In this document: one piece after another, positions 44,110 through 53,319 of the stretch
Numbering within the stretch: the stretch's first letter is position 1
Layout: every line of letters begins with the position of its first letter
Assembly (NCBI GenBank): GCA_009377525.1
Contig: WHTW01000011.1
Span: forward strand, 1 to 64,000
Source: Rhodospirillales bacterium
GTDB taxonomy: Bacteria > Pseudomonadota > Alphaproteobacteria > Reyranellales > Reyranellaceae
Length of the DNA stretch: 64,000 nt
Reading direction: 5' to 3'
Position numbers and translations under genes: made by a program
Notes under the pieces: model-generated
Databases searched by the model: none
Told to the model about the DNA's origin: nothing
The model's input: the letters and a program-made list of their open reading frames with translations, nothing else

Positions 44110-45027
44110 CTATGCCAGCCTGATGCGCGGATCGACATACGCATAGAGGATGTCGACGCCGAGGTTGATGGCCAGGATCAGGATCGATTCCAGGATGATC
44201 ACCGCCTGCAGGAGCGGGAAGTCGCGGTAGATCACGGCCTCGTAGGTCAGCCGGCCGATGCCCGGCCAGGCGAACACGGTCTCGGTGACGATGGCGCCGG
44301 TGATCAGGTTGCCGACGAACACGCCCCACAGGGTCAGGACAGGGATCAGAGCGTTGCGCAGGCAATGCTTCCAGATGACCGTCGTCTCGCTCAGCCCCTT
44401 GATGCGCGCGAGCTTCACGAACTCGCTTTCCATCACCTCGAGCATCGCCGAGCGCGTGATGCGCATGAAGCCCGCCACCAGGAAGGTACCGAGCGTGATG
44501 ACGGGCAGGACGTAGTGGTCGGGTCCGCCCATGCGGCTCGACGGCAGCCAGCCCAGCTCGACGCTGAAGACGAAGATCAGCAGGATGCCGAGCCAGAAGC
44601 TCGGCATGGCGACGCCCAGCACGGCCACCGTGCCGGCCGCTCGGTCGAGCCAGCCTCCGCGATGGAGGGCCGCGACCACGCCCAGCGGGATGCCCAGCAT
44701 CATGCCGAGCAGCAGGGCCCAGGGGATCAGCATCAGCGTATTGGGCAGGCGGTCGAAGAAGGCCTCGGCCGCAGGCTGCCTCATGCGGATCGAGGTGCCG
44801 AGATCGCCGTGGACCGCGTTGCCGACGAAGATCGCGAACTGGTCAAGGATCGGACCGTCAAGGCCGAGCGTCTGGATCAGCGCCGTGCGGTCCTCGGGCG
44901 TGGCATCCTCGGGCAGCATGAGGTCGACCGGATTGCCGGTCAGCCGTCCGAGGAAGAACACGATCGTCGCCACCATGCAGAGCAGGACGACACCCTGCAT
45001 CAGGCGGCGAGCGATGAAGCGCTTCAT
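44110..45027 (-). CDS. Dipeptide-type ABC permease (DppB)
   Basis: A 305-residue permease. The N-terminal helix is LMQGVVLLCMVATIVFFLGR, typical of DppB/NikB proteins, and is followed by GNPVDLMLPEDATPEDRTAL. The EAA loop region is FVKLARIKGLSETTVIWKHC and the last helices include ITGAIVTETVFAWPGIGRLT. It forms the channel with the DppC-type partner. Confidence 0.92.
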   Translation of the reverse strand: MKRFIARRLMQGVVLLCMVATIVFFLGRLTGNPVDLMLPEDATPEDRTALIQTLGLDGPILDQFAIFVGNAVHGDLGTSIRMRQPAAEAFFDRLPNTLMLIPWALLLGMMLGIPLGVVAALHRGGWLDRAAGTVAVLGVAMPSFWLGILLIFVFSVELGWLPSSRMGGPDHYVLPVITLGTFLVAGFMRITRSAMLEVMESEFVKLARIKGLSETTVIWKHCLRNALIPVLTLWGVFVGNLITGAIVTETVFAWPGIGRLTYEAVIYRDFPLLQAVIILESILILAINLGVDILYAYVDPRIRLA

Positions 45028-45052
45028 GGGGCGCCCATCTGCCGCGCCGTTC

Positions 45053-46690
45053 TCACTTCTTCCAGGGCTTCTGTTCCGGGCGCGGGATGCGCTCGAATAC
45101 GTCGCCCAGCTCGTGTCGGCCGGTGATCGCGTCGAACTGCCCGACCTTCTTGGTATTGATGGCGTAGTAGCCCATGCCCTCGAGGATCGGAACCACCGTC
45201 CAGGTGTTGTTGACCAGCTCGACCATGCGGTCGGTCAGAGCCGTGCGCTTGGTCCGGTCGAGCTCGGCCAGCAGGGCGCGGTAGGTCTTCACGAACTCCT
45301 GGCACGTCTCCGGGCAGTTGTCCTTGTCGCCCAGGAGACGCTGCGTGCTGTCGGGGGAGAACGCGCCGTTGTAGCGCCACGTCGCGTCGGGGCGGCCGGC
45401 GGTGCGGTACATCGAGCCCCAGCCGATGAGCGGCGCCTGGTCGCCCCGCTCCATCGGCGGGAACGAGCCCCATTCGTAGTGCTTGAGCGTCACCTTGATG
45501 CCGATCTTCGTCCACATGTCGGCGATCGCGGTGCCGATGTCGATCATGAACTGCGTTCCCGGCAGCGCGGTGTTGGCGAACTTGAGCTCGAAGCCGTTGG
45601 GATAGCCCTCCTCGGCCAGGATCTTCTTGGCCAGCGCCGGGTCGTAGCGATAGGCCTCGGTCGCCCACTTCTCCCAGCGATCGGCGCTGAAATAGTCGGT
45701 GTAGACAAAGGTGGCGAACGGATAGGGCATGCGCGCCTTGCCGTTCATGACGTGCTCGATCACCTGCTTGCGGTCGATCGCCAGCGACAGCGCCTGGCGC
45801 ACGCGCGCCTTGGCGATCGGCTGGTCCTTCATCTCCGGCTTCCAGGTTCCGTAGAACTGGAAGATCGCCTGCATCGTGCCGGGCACCGCCAGCACCTCCA
45901 GCCCGGCGCGCGAGGCGCTGAGCATGGTCTCCGGCCCGATCGAGGCGATCGCCGCCTCGCCGGTGCGCACCATCGCCACGCGTGTGCTCTCCTCCGGAAC
46001 GAGCAGGACATGCAGGTCCTTGAAGCTCGGCGTCCCGCGCCAGTGCTTGGCGACGGCGGTGAACTCGATGCGATCGCCCGGCACGTTGCGCACGAACTTC
46101 CAGGGACCGCTGCCGATCGGCTTCTTGCGGAACTCCTCCTCGCCCACCTTCTCGATGTAGTTCTTGGGCATGATGGCGCCCTCGGGCGCCACCGCGCGCG
46201 ACAACCCGGCCGGCAGGCTGATCTGCGGGCTGGTGGTGTTCACCTTGACCGTCAGGTCGTCGACCACGTCGATGCTCTTGATCGTGCGCCGCATCGTCGC
46301 CGCCGCGGCCGCGAGCGAGCCCGGGCCCATCTGGCGCTCCAGGCTGAACTTCACATCGTGCGCGGTGAGCTTGTCGCCGTTGTGGAAGGTCTGTCCGGGT
46401 CGGATGAAGAAGGTCCAGGTCATGCCGTCGGCCGAGAGCTCCCAGCGTTCGGCGACGCCGGGGCCGACGCCGCCCTTCTTGAGATCGAAGCCGACCAGCG
46501 AGTCGTACATCGCCGCCTGGTAGACGGCGTTGCCCGGCCGTCCTTCGAGGATGGGGTCGAGCGTCTGGGCGCCGAGCGATTCGACGGCGAAGACGAGCGT
46601 GCCTTTCTGGTCCTGGGCAAGAGTCGGCGCTACCGCGACGACAAAAGAAGCAACAGCGAGAGCAATTGCTCTCGCGAGCGGCCGAATCAT
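45053..46690 (-). CDS. ABC substrate-binding protein, family 5 (DppA-like)
   Basis: A 545-residue periplasmic binding protein. The start is the ATG at 46690 because GGAGGAGCTC precedes it; the longer frame is untranslated leader. The signal peptide is IALAVASFVVAVAPTLAQ. The family 5 features are LVFAVESLGAQTLDPILEGR, YDSLVGFD, WTFFIRPGQTFHNGDKLTAH, DVKFSLER and ALSLAIDRKQVIEHVMNGKA. A Cys pair (DNCPETCQEF) may form a disulfide. It is the first gene of the Dpp/TRAP operon. The ligand could be a peptide, a nickel chelate or another oligomer. Confidence 0.92.
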   Translation of the reverse strand: MIRPLARAIALAVASFVVAVAPTLAQDQKGTLVFAVESLGAQTLDPILEGRPGNAVYQAAMYDSLVGFDLKKGGVGPGVAERWELSADGMTWTFFIRPGQTFHNGDKLTAHDVKFSLERQMGPGSLAAAAATMRRTIKSIDVVDDLTVKVNTTSPQISLPAGLSRAVAPEGAIMPKNYIEKVGEEEFRKKPIGSGPWKFVRNVPGDRIEFTAVAKHWRGTPSFKDLHVLLVPEESTRVAMVRTGEAAIASIGPETMLSASRAGLEVLAVPGTMQAIFQFYGTWKPEMKDQPIAKARVRQALSLAIDRKQVIEHVMNGKARMPYPFATFVYTDYFSADRWEKWATEAYRYDPALAKKILAEEGYPNGFELKFANTALPGTQFMIDIGTAIADMWTKIGIKVTLKHYEWGSFPPMERGDQAPLIGWGSMYRTAGRPDATWRYNGAFSPDSTQRLLGDKDNCPETCQEFVKTYRALLAELDRTKRTALTDRMVELVNNTWTVVPILEGMGYYAINTKKVGQFDAITGRHELGDVFERIPRPEQKPWKK

Positions 46691-46808
46691 GAGCTCCTCC
46701 CGAAACGACGACGTTTGTTTGTCTTGTAGTCCTTGGGACTCAACTAACGGCAACGACGACTATCGGGCGTGCTTCGAAAACGGTCAATAGCACCCGATCT
46801 GACTCATC

Positions 46809-46894
46809 TCTTGCCGGACCGCTGACCTCCAGATCCGCTCATGATATCGCATCGACGACAAGATGCGGGCCTGGAGGCCCGCGGTCCGGCAAGA
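46809..46894. repeat. Palindromic repeat R2
   Basis: TCTTGCCGGACCGC (46809-46822) pairs perfectly with GCGGTCCGGCAAGA (46881-46894), with partly complementary inner sequence around CCTCCAG / CTGGAGG. It lies between the start of the DppA-like gene and the stop of livF. It belongs to the same family as R1 and R3-R5. Confidence 0.75.
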
Positions 46895-46898
46895 CGTT

Positions 46899-47645
46899 CT
46901 ACGAAGCGAGCGGAGCGCTCACATCCTGTCCGAAATAGGCGTGCTCCAGCCGGTTCGGCAAATCCGCCTCGCTGGTATGCGCTTCCAGCACGATCGAGCC
47001 GCGCGCCAGCGCGTAGACGCGGTCGGCGAGCTTGAGCGCCTTCTCGATCAGCTGCTCGACCAGCAGGATGGCCGTGCCGGCGTCGCGCAACTGCGCCGCG
47101 GCGGTGAGCACGCGATCGACCAGCACCGGCGACAGGCCGGCCGACGGCTCGTCGAGCATCAGGAGCCGCGGTTTGCGCACCAGGCCCTGCGCCACCGCCA
47201 GCATCTGCTGCTGGCCGCCCGACAAGGTCACCGCGCGATCGTTGCGCTTCTCGGCGATCTCGGGGAAGAACGCCAGCGCCTCCTCGACGCGCGCGCCGAG
47301 CTCGGCGCCGTTCATGCCGTAGCCCGCCAGCATGACATTGTCGTGCACGCTGAGCTGGGTGAAGACGCGATGCCCCTCGACCACATGCACCAGCCCGGCA
47401 TTCACCGCCTCGCGCGGGCCGGTCTTGCTCATGTCCTGGCCGCCGAAGGTCACGGTGCCGGTGCGCGGCAGCAGGCCGGAAATGGCCTTCAAGAGGGTGC
47501 TCTTGCCGGCGCCGTTGGGGCCGAGAAGGGCCACGATCTCGCCGGCGCCGACCGTGAGGTCGATGCCGTTCAGCACGCCGATCTTGCCGTAGCCGGCCGA
47601 CAGACCGCTGATCTTGAGCAACGGTTCAGGCGCCGAGGTAGGCAC
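46899..47645 (-). CDS. livF: Branched-chain-type ABC ATPase (LivF)
   Basis: A 248-residue ATPase of the LivF type (GTG start, MPTSAPEPLLKISGLSAGYG). The Walker A is LLGPNGAGKSTLLKAI, the signature is TLSGGQQQMLAVAQGL and the Walker B is LLMLDEPSAGLSPVLV. The start lies inside the end of the upstream gene (20-bp overlap), so translation is coupled. Function: the second ATPase of a hydrophobic amino acid or amide-type importer. Confidence 0.93.
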   Translation of the reverse strand: MPTSAPEPLLKISGLSAGYGKIGVLNGIDLTVGAGEIVALLGPNGAGKSTLLKAISGLLPRTGTVTFGGQDMSKTGPREAVNAGLVHVVEGHRVFTQLSVHDNVMLAGYGMNGAELGARVEEALAFFPEIAEKRNDRAVTLSGGQQQMLAVAQGLVRKPRLLMLDEPSAGLSPVLVDRVLTAAAQLRDAGTAILLVEQLIEKALKLADRVYALARGSIVLEAHTSEADLPNRLEHAYFGQDVSAPLAS

Positions 47646-49419
47646 TGACCACCTCCCGATGCGAGCGGATCTCGTTCGGCGTGCCCGCGGCCAGCATCTT
47701 GCCGAGGTTGAGCACGGTCACGCGATCGCAAATGTCGAAAATCAGGTCGGCATGGTGCTCGACCAGCAGCACGCCGACGCCCTCGCGGCTGATCGCCTTG
47801 ATGAGGTCGCCCAGGCGGCGGATCTCCTCGGCCGACAGGCCGGCCGCCGGCTCGTCGAGCATCAGGAAGGCCGGCCGCAACATCAGGGCGCGGGCGATCT
47901 CCATGAAACGCAGTTCGCTGTGCTGCAGGCGGTCGGCACGCACCTCGGCCAGCGATTCCAGGCCGACCGTCGCGAGCGCCTGCATCGCCGCCTCGCGCAG
48001 CACCCTCTCGTCGCGTTTGTGGCGCGGCAGGGACAGCATCGCCTCGGTGAAGCTCGCATGGCCGTGCACGGTGCCGCCGATCATGACGTTTTCCAGCACC
48101 GAAGCGGCGCCGACCAAGCGCGGCGTCTGGAAGGTACGGGCAATGCGGCGGTTGGCGCGGACTTGCGGTTGGTCGAACGGCAGATCGGCGCCATCCAGCT
48201 GCAAGGTGCCGGTCTTCGGCGTGTAGTAGCCCGAGATGACGTTCAGCGTCGTCGTCTTGCCGCTGCCGTTGGGGCCGATCAGGCCGTGCACTTCGCCGGA
48301 GCGGATCTCGAGATCGAGCCCGTCGATCGCCCGCACGCCGCCGAAGTGCAGCGAGATGTCCCTGAGCACGATCGCGCGCCGGCCGTCCGTCCGGTCGAGC
48401 ACCCGCGAAAGTAGTTCCGTCCGCGGCACGATCTCGCGGTGCAGCGTGAGCGGCCGGCGGTTCTTGAAGTCGAGCATGTCGGCGATGCCGCCCGGCACCA
48501 GCAGCACGATCGCCAGCAGGAGCGCCGCATAGAGGAACGTCGACCACTGGACAAGCGGCGCGGCGAACTCGGGCAGCGCCGTCAGAATGATGGTGGCCAG
48601 GGCCGGGCCCAGGATCGAGCCCCGACCGCCGATCAGGATGGCGATGAAAAACAGCACCGACATCTCGAAGGTGAAGGCCTCGGGCGTGATGTAGGACTGC
48701 AGCGACGCGAACAACCCGCCCGCCACGCCGCCCAGGGCGCCGGCCAGCAGGAAGATCAGCGTGAAGAGCCTGGCTTTGACGATGCCCGAGGCCTCGGCCG
48801 CGACCTCGGCGTCGCGGATCGCCACCAGCGCACGGCCGTAGCGGCTCGAGCCGATGTTGGCCGTCACCCAGGTCGCCAGCGCCGCCAGGATGAAGCAGAA
48901 ATAGTAGAAGCCCCAGCCCGGCTCGAAAGGCCAGGGAAAGACCGGGCCCGGCGTGCCGACGCCGCCGCCGGTGACGTCCTTCCAGGCGAGCGCGACCTGG
49001 GTGACGATGGTGGAGAACGCCAAGGTCGTCATGGCGAAATAGAAAGTCCGCAGGCGCAGTGCCGGCAGACCGACGATGACGCCGAACACCGCACCCATCA
49101 GCCCGCCCGCCGCCAGGGCGAGGTAGGGATGCCATTCCGGCCCGACACGGCCGGCCGCCAGCGCCGCCGTGGTGTAGGCGCCGAGTGTCAGCATCGACAC
49201 CCAGCCGATGGCGATCTGGCCGGCGTAGCCGACGACCAGGTTCAGGCCGGCCGAAAGGACCCAGTAGATGTAGGCGCGCTGCGCGATGACGCCGATGTAG
49301 GAATCGTCGAGCAGGGGCAGAGCAAGGCCCACGAGCCCGAGCAGGATCCACGACAGCTTGCCTTCGAGTCTGCCGAGCCAGGAGGTGCGCACAGGAGCGG
49401 TGGCGGCAATGTCGGTCAC
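47626..49419 (-). CDS. Fused LivM permease-LivG ATPase
   Basis: A 597-residue fusion (GTG start). The first 300 residues are a LivM-type permease (LEGKLSWILLGLVGLALPLL, AYIYWVLSAGLNLVVGYAGQ, then ALVAIRDAEVAAEASGIVKA, the EAA-like loop). Residues from about 345 are a LivG-type ATPase with Walker A GLIGPNGSGKTTTLNVI, signature LQHSELRFMEIARAL and Walker B FLMLDEPAAGLS. The signature LSGGQ is altered to LQHSE, as often seen in LivG. Such fusions are known in proteobacteria. It pairs with LivH and LivF. Confidence 0.93.
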   Translation of the reverse strand: MTDIAATAPVRTSWLGRLEGKLSWILLGLVGLALPLLDDSYIGVIAQRAYIYWVLSAGLNLVVGYAGQIAIGWVSMLTLGAYTTAALAAGRVGPEWHPYLALAAGGLMGAVFGVIVGLPALRLRTFYFAMTTLAFSTIVTQVALAWKDVTGGGVGTPGPVFPWPFEPGWGFYYFCFILAALATWVTANIGSSRYGRALVAIRDAEVAAEASGIVKARLFTLIFLLAGALGGVAGGLFASLQSYITPEAFTFEMSVLFFIAILIGGRGSILGPALATIILTALPEFAAPLVQWSTFLYAALLLAIVLLVPGGIADMLDFKNRRPLTLHREIVPRTELLSRVLDRTDGRRAIVLRDISLHFGGVRAIDGLDLEIRSGEVHGLIGPNGSGKTTTLNVISGYYTPKTGTLQLDGADLPFDQPQVRANRRIARTFQTPRLVGAASVLENVMIGGTVHGHASFTEAMLSLPRHKRDERVLREAAMQALATVGLESLAEVRADRLQHSELRFMEIARALMLRPAFLMLDEPAAGLSAEEIRRLGDLIKAISREGVGVLLVEHHADLIFDICDRVTVLNLGKMLAAGTPNEIRSHREVVSAYLGA

Positions 49420-49429
49420 GGCGTCCCTC

Positions 49430-50299
49430 TCATACGCGCCGCGCCGTCGCCGCGCCGGCCAGACCTTCGGGCCTCAGCAGCAGCACGACGATGAACACGG
49501 CGAACACCGCGACGGCGGCGAAGATGCCGCCGACCAAAAAGTTCGCCGCCTGCTGGAAGACGCCGAGCGCCAACCCGCCGATCACCGCGCCGCGGTTCGA
49601 GCCCATGCCGCCCAGCGCCACCGGCACGAAGCCGTAGAAGCTGAGGATCGGCTGATTGCCGAAGTAGGCCAGCAGCATCTGCGCGCCGGTGAAACCGGCC
49701 ATCGCGCCGATCACGCCGGCGAGCGCGAAGCTCGCCATGCGCAGCCCGGTCTCGGGCAGGCCGAGCGCGCGGGCGGCGTAGCTGTCCTCGGCGATGGCGA
49801 GGAAGGCGCGGCCGATCAGCGTCCTGCGGTAGAGGAACTCGAGCCCGACGATGGTGACGATGCAGGCCAGCAGCGGAAGCCAGAACTTCTGGTCGATGAT
49901 GGCCAGGATCGAGTCGGGATCGATCGGGATCAGCGCGGGGAACGGCTGCGCGTCCGTTCCCCATTCGATGGCGGTCACTTGCTGCACCATCAGCGCGAAG
50001 GCGAGCGTCGACAGGACGTAGAGGTGCTGCTCGATGCTTTTCAGCACCGGCCGCACCGTCAGGATCTCGGTGACAACGCCGAGCAGGGCGCCGCAGGCCA
50101 GCACGAGCACGAACCCCAGGATGGCGTTCATGCCCAGCTTGTCGATGAAGAGAGCGCCCAGCACACCGCCCAGCATTCCGAGCATGCCCGCGGTGAAGCT
50201 GAACACACGCGATGCCGAGAACATCACGTTGTACGTGATGCCGATCAGTGCGTAGACCGCTCCTACCGCGAGGCCGTAGGAGAGGATGGACTCAAGCAC
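49430..50299 (-). CDS. livH: Branched-chain-type ABC permease (LivH)
   Basis: A 289-residue permease (GTG start, MLESILSYGLAVGAVYALIG). LivH features are ITYNVMFSASRVFSFTAGML near the start, the EAA-type loop RAFLAIAEDSYAARALGLPE, and GAMAGFTGAQMLLAYFG later. It has about eight helices. It lies between the R3 palindrome and the fused LivMG gene. Confidence 0.92.
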   Translation of the reverse strand: MLESILSYGLAVGAVYALIGITYNVMFSASRVFSFTAGMLGMLGGVLGALFIDKLGMNAILGFVLVLACGALLGVVTEILTVRPVLKSIEQHLYVLSTLAFALMVQQVTAIEWGTDAQPFPALIPIDPDSILAIIDQKFWLPLLACIVTIVGLEFLYRRTLIGRAFLAIAEDSYAARALGLPETGLRMASFALAGVIGAMAGFTGAQMLLAYFGNQPILSFYGFVPVALGGMGSNRGAVIGGLALGVFQQAANFLVGGIFAAVAVFAVFIVVLLLRPEGLAGAATARRV

Positions 50300-50316
50300 A
50301 GGTCAGTCCTCGCATT

Positions 50317-50378
50317 GGAGCGCGGACCCCCAAGGTCCGCATTCATGATTCGTGAGCGGACCTGGAGGTCCGCGCTCC
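50317..50378. repeat. Palindromic repeat R3
   Basis: GGAGCGCGGACC (50317-50328) and GGTCCGCGCTCC (50367-50378) are perfect complements, with further pairing inside around GGTCCGC / GCGGACC. It lies between the binding-protein gene and livH, where a stem-loop can keep the upstream message more abundant than the downstream one. Confidence 0.75.
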
Positions 50379-50397
50379 GCTTGAAGTGGCGTCCGCA

Positions 50398-51594
50398 CTA
50401 CGAGCTGTAGCCGGGAGCGATGTTGAAGGCGCCATCCTTCAGCGAGTTGACCTCGCACATGACGACGTCTTCGTCGGGGAACCCGTTGTGCTCCTCTGGC
50501 GTCCAGGTCACGGTGCCGTAGATGCCCGGCCAGCCCTTCACCTTGTTGTTCCAGTAGGCGACCATGTCCGTGTTCTTCGGACCGGCGGCTTTCAGAGTCT
50601 CGGCCATCATCATGGCGCCGTCCCAGCCCAGTGCCACCCACCACAGCAGCGTGTCGGCGAACTCGATCTTGTCCTTCTTCAGGCGCTCGACGTACTCCGC
50701 CGCGCGCGGCGGCAGCTTGCCGTTGACGTAGCAGCAGTTGCGGAAGTTGTTGGAATAGACCTTGTTCCAGTTCTCCGGCTTGTCGAGCAGGGCCTTGGTC
50801 TGGCCCGAGCCCAGCGTCGTCTGGCCGACCACCGGCACGTCCCAGCCCATGGCGCCGCGCGTGTTCAGGATGCGCGACAGGAATCCCGCGTTGACGCTCC
50901 ACGGCATGATCGCCTGCGCGCCGGCGCTCTGCATGCGCAGAAGCTCGGGCTTGAGGTCGGGGTTCGCAGCATCGACATGGTTCGTGTAGACCACCTCGGC
51001 ACCCATCGCCTTCAGCATCGGCACGTAGGTATTGGCCGAGGACGTCCCATAGCCCGTGGTGTCGCTCACCACGGCGACCTTCTTCAGCTTCAGCACGTTG
51101 AACACGTAGTGGTTGGCGCCCTTGCCGACCTGAGTGTTGGTTGGCGCCATGCGGAAGGCCATCGGGTACTTCTTGACGTCGATCAGCGAGTCGACCCAGC
51201 AGGGATGCAGCATCGGAACCTTGTCGCGCGCGATCAGCGGCGTCGCCGCCAAGGCCTCGCCCGAGTTGAGCGGCCCCCAGATGGCGGCGACCTTCTGCCG
51301 TTGAGTCAGCTCGGCCACGGCGTTCACCGCCTTGGTCGGGTCGCTCTGCGTGTCGCGGACGATCATCTCGAGCTTTCGGCCGTTGATGCCGCCTGACTTG
51401 TTGATGACATCGACCGCGAGCTCCGTGCCACGGGTGATGCCGACACCTGTCGACGAGCTGGGGCCGGTCAGCGCCGGCAGATAGCCGACGCGGATCGGAT
51501 CGCTCTGGGCGATGGCCGGGGCCGCGAGGCTCGATGTTAGCGATACCACACCGGCAGCTGAGCCAGTCAGGACTGTGCGACGCTTGATCGACAT
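50398..51594 (-). CDS. Liv-type ABC substrate-binding protein
   Basis: A 398-residue periplasmic protein. The start is ATG 51594 (MSIKRRTVLTGSAAG), which gives a Tat-like twin-Arg signal (KRRTVL) ending near AIAQ. The mature part is a Leu/Ile/Val-binding-type fold: DPIRVGYLPALTGPSSSTGV, ITRGTELAVDVINKSGGING, RDTQSDPTKAVNAVAELTQR and WGPLNSGEALAATPLIARD. It heads the Liv-type operon (livH, livMG, livF downstream). The ligand is probably an amino acid, amide or small aromatic acid. Confidence 0.9.
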   Translation of the reverse strand: MSIKRRTVLTGSAAGVVSLTSSLAAPAIAQSDPIRVGYLPALTGPSSSTGVGITRGTELAVDVINKSGGINGRKLEMIVRDTQSDPTKAVNAVAELTQRQKVAAIWGPLNSGEALAATPLIARDKVPMLHPCWVDSLIDVKKYPMAFRMAPTNTQVGKGANHYVFNVLKLKKVAVVSDTTGYGTSSANTYVPMLKAMGAEVVYTNHVDAANPDLKPELLRMQSAGAQAIMPWSVNAGFLSRILNTRGAMGWDVPVVGQTTLGSGQTKALLDKPENWNKVYSNNFRNCCYVNGKLPPRAAEYVERLKKDKIEFADTLLWWVALGWDGAMMMAETLKAAGPKNTDMVAYWNNKVKGWPGIYGTVTWTPEEHNGFPDEDVVMCEVNSLKDGAFNIAPGYSS

Positions 51595-51740
51595 GTCGTT
51601 CCCTCCAGACGTTTTCTTGTGAGATTGGCGCACTTTGCGGCGCCCGATTTGCCGGGAAGCCTATCGCTCCCGGCCAACCGCGGTCAATGCGGAGACGGGA
51701 CGGCGTGAAACGTCAAATCGCTACGCGGGTGACGCCGCGT

Positions 51741-52271
51741 TCATCCGCGCGCGGCCAGCCGTCGCACGATCTCGTCGACGATCTCGGCCGGCGCCGCGCC
51801 GATGTCGACGGTGATCGCCCGCTCCTCCGCAGCCGGCTCTTGCAGGGCGGCGAACTGGTTGTCGAGCAGTGCCGCCGGCATGAAATGGCCCTTCCGCGCC
51901 GCCAGGCGCTGTCCGATCAGCTCGCGCGAGCCCTTGAGATGAATCAGGCCGACATCCGGCCGGTCGCCGATGATGATGTCGCGATAGGCGCGTTTCAGCG
52001 CCGAGCAGGTAATCACGCCCGATTCGTCCGACCTGCGCCACGCGTCGATCCGCCCGGCGATCTTGTGCAGCCAGGGGATACGGTCCGTGTCGGTGAGCGG
52101 CGTGCCGCTGCTCATCTTGGCGACGTTCTCGGGCGGATGCAGGGCGTCGCCCTCCTGGTAGTGCCAGCCCAGCCGTTCGGCCAGGAGCTTGCCGACCGTG
52201 CTTTTGCCGGAGCCGGAAACGCCCATGACGACCACGGACATCGGGCGGTTGTGAGCAGCATGCCGGTCCAT
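51741..52271 (-). CDS. gntK: Gluconokinase
   Basis: A 176-residue GntK-type kinase that phosphorylates gluconate to 6-phosphogluconate. The P-loop is VVVMGVSGSGKSTVGKLLAE, followed by WHYQEGDALHPPENVAKMSS, DTDRIPWLHKIAGRIDAW and CSALKRAYRDIIIGDRPDV, all standard for the family. The start used is the ATG at 52271 (MDRHAAHNRPMSVV). It is divergent from fgd with only 43 bp between starts, so the two probably share a control region. Its product is the same metabolite that the Fgd pathway leads to. Confidence 0.93.
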   Translation of the reverse strand: MDRHAAHNRPMSVVVMGVSGSGKSTVGKLLAERLGWHYQEGDALHPPENVAKMSSGTPLTDTDRIPWLHKIAGRIDAWRRSDESGVITCSALKRAYRDIIIGDRPDVGLIHLKGSRELIGQRLAARKGHFMPAALLDNQFAALQEPAAEERAITVDIGAAPAEIVDEIVRRLAARG

Positions 52272-52314
52272 TAAGACTTCGCCTGACCCCGCGTCTCCAT
52301 AAGGAAGCATCACC

Positions 52315-53319
52315 GTGCTCAAGCTCGGATACAAGGCGTCGGCCGAACAATTCGCGCCCGGCAAGCTGCTCGACTTCTCCGCTCATGCCGAGAAGACCGG
52401 GTTCGAATCGGTGTTCGTCAGCGACCACTTCCAGCCGTGGAAGCATATCGACGGCCATGCGCCCAATTCGCTGGCCTGGCTGGGCGCGCTGGGCGCCCGC
52501 ACCTCGAAGGTCGACATCGGCACCAGCGTGCTCACGCCCACCTTCCGATACCATCCCTCAATCGTGGCGCAGGCCTTCGGCACGCTGGGCTCGATGTTCC
52601 CGGGCCGCGTCATCCTGGGCATCGGCACCGGCGAATCGCTGAACGAGGTGCCGTCGACCGGCCAGCCCTGGCCCGAGTTCAAGGAACGCTTCGCCCGCCT
52701 GCGCGAGGCGGTGAACCTGATCCGCACCCTGTGGCGCGGCGAGCGCGTCACCTTCGAGGGCGAGTACTACAAGACCGAGAAGGCCACGATCTACGACCGG
52801 CCGGACGTCGAGGTGCCGATCTACGTCGCGGCCGCCGGCGCGCTGGTGGCGAAGTATGCCGGCCGCCAGGGCGACGGCTTCATCTGCACCAGCGGCAAGA
52901 AGCGCGAGCTCTACACCGAGACGCTGCTGCCCAAGGTCGCCGAGGGCATCGCCGCGGCGGGCGAGCGCAAGCAGCCCTACGACCACATGATCGAGGTCAA
53001 GGTGTCGTTCGACACCGACAAGGAGCGCGCGCTCCAGGACACGCGCCACTGGGCGGCGCTGGCGCTGACGCCCGAGGAGAAGATGTCGGTCGAGGACCCT
53101 GTCGAGATGCAGCGGCTGGCCGACGCCCTGCCACTCGAGCGCGCGGCCAGCCGCTGGATCGTGTCCAACGATCCCGACGAGCAGGTCGAGAAGATCGGCT
53201 ACTACGTGGGCCTGGGCTTCAACCACCTCGTCTTCCACGCGCCCGGCCCCGACCAGGCACGCTTCCTCGACCTCTATGGCAAAGAAGTCCTGCCGCGCCT
53301 GCGCAAGCGCTTCGGATGA
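52315..53319 (+). CDS. fgd: F420-dependent glucose-6-phosphate dehydrogenase (Fgd type)
   Basis: A 334-residue LLM-fold enzyme that oxidises glucose 6-phosphate to 6-phosphogluconolactone while reducing F420. It closely resembles mycobacterial Fgd1 as I recall it: [20 protein letters not shown] (catalytic Asp/His/Trp), [33 protein letters not shown] (catalytic Glu) and the phosphate-binding positions TSGK, EEKMS and [10 protein letters not shown]. It starts at GTG 52315 and overlaps cofE by ATGA. It is first in the F420 operon and is expected to keep cellular F420 reduced. Confidence 0.9.
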   Translation: MLKLGYKASAEQFAPGKLLDFSAHAEKTGFESVFVSDHFQPWKHIDGHAPNSLAWLGALGARTSKVDIGTSVLTPTFRYHPSIVAQAFGTLGSMFPGRVILGIGTGESLNEVPSTGQPWPEFKERFARLREAVNLIRTLWRGERVTFEGEYYKTEKATIYDRPDVEVPIYVAAAGALVAKYAGRQGDGFICTSGKKRELYTETLLPKVAEGIAAAGERKQPYDHMIEVKVSFDTDKERALQDTRHWAALALTPEEKMSVEDPVEMQRLADALPLERAASRWIVSNDPDEQVEKIGYYVGLGFNHLVFHAPGPDQARFLDLYGKEVLPRLRKRFG

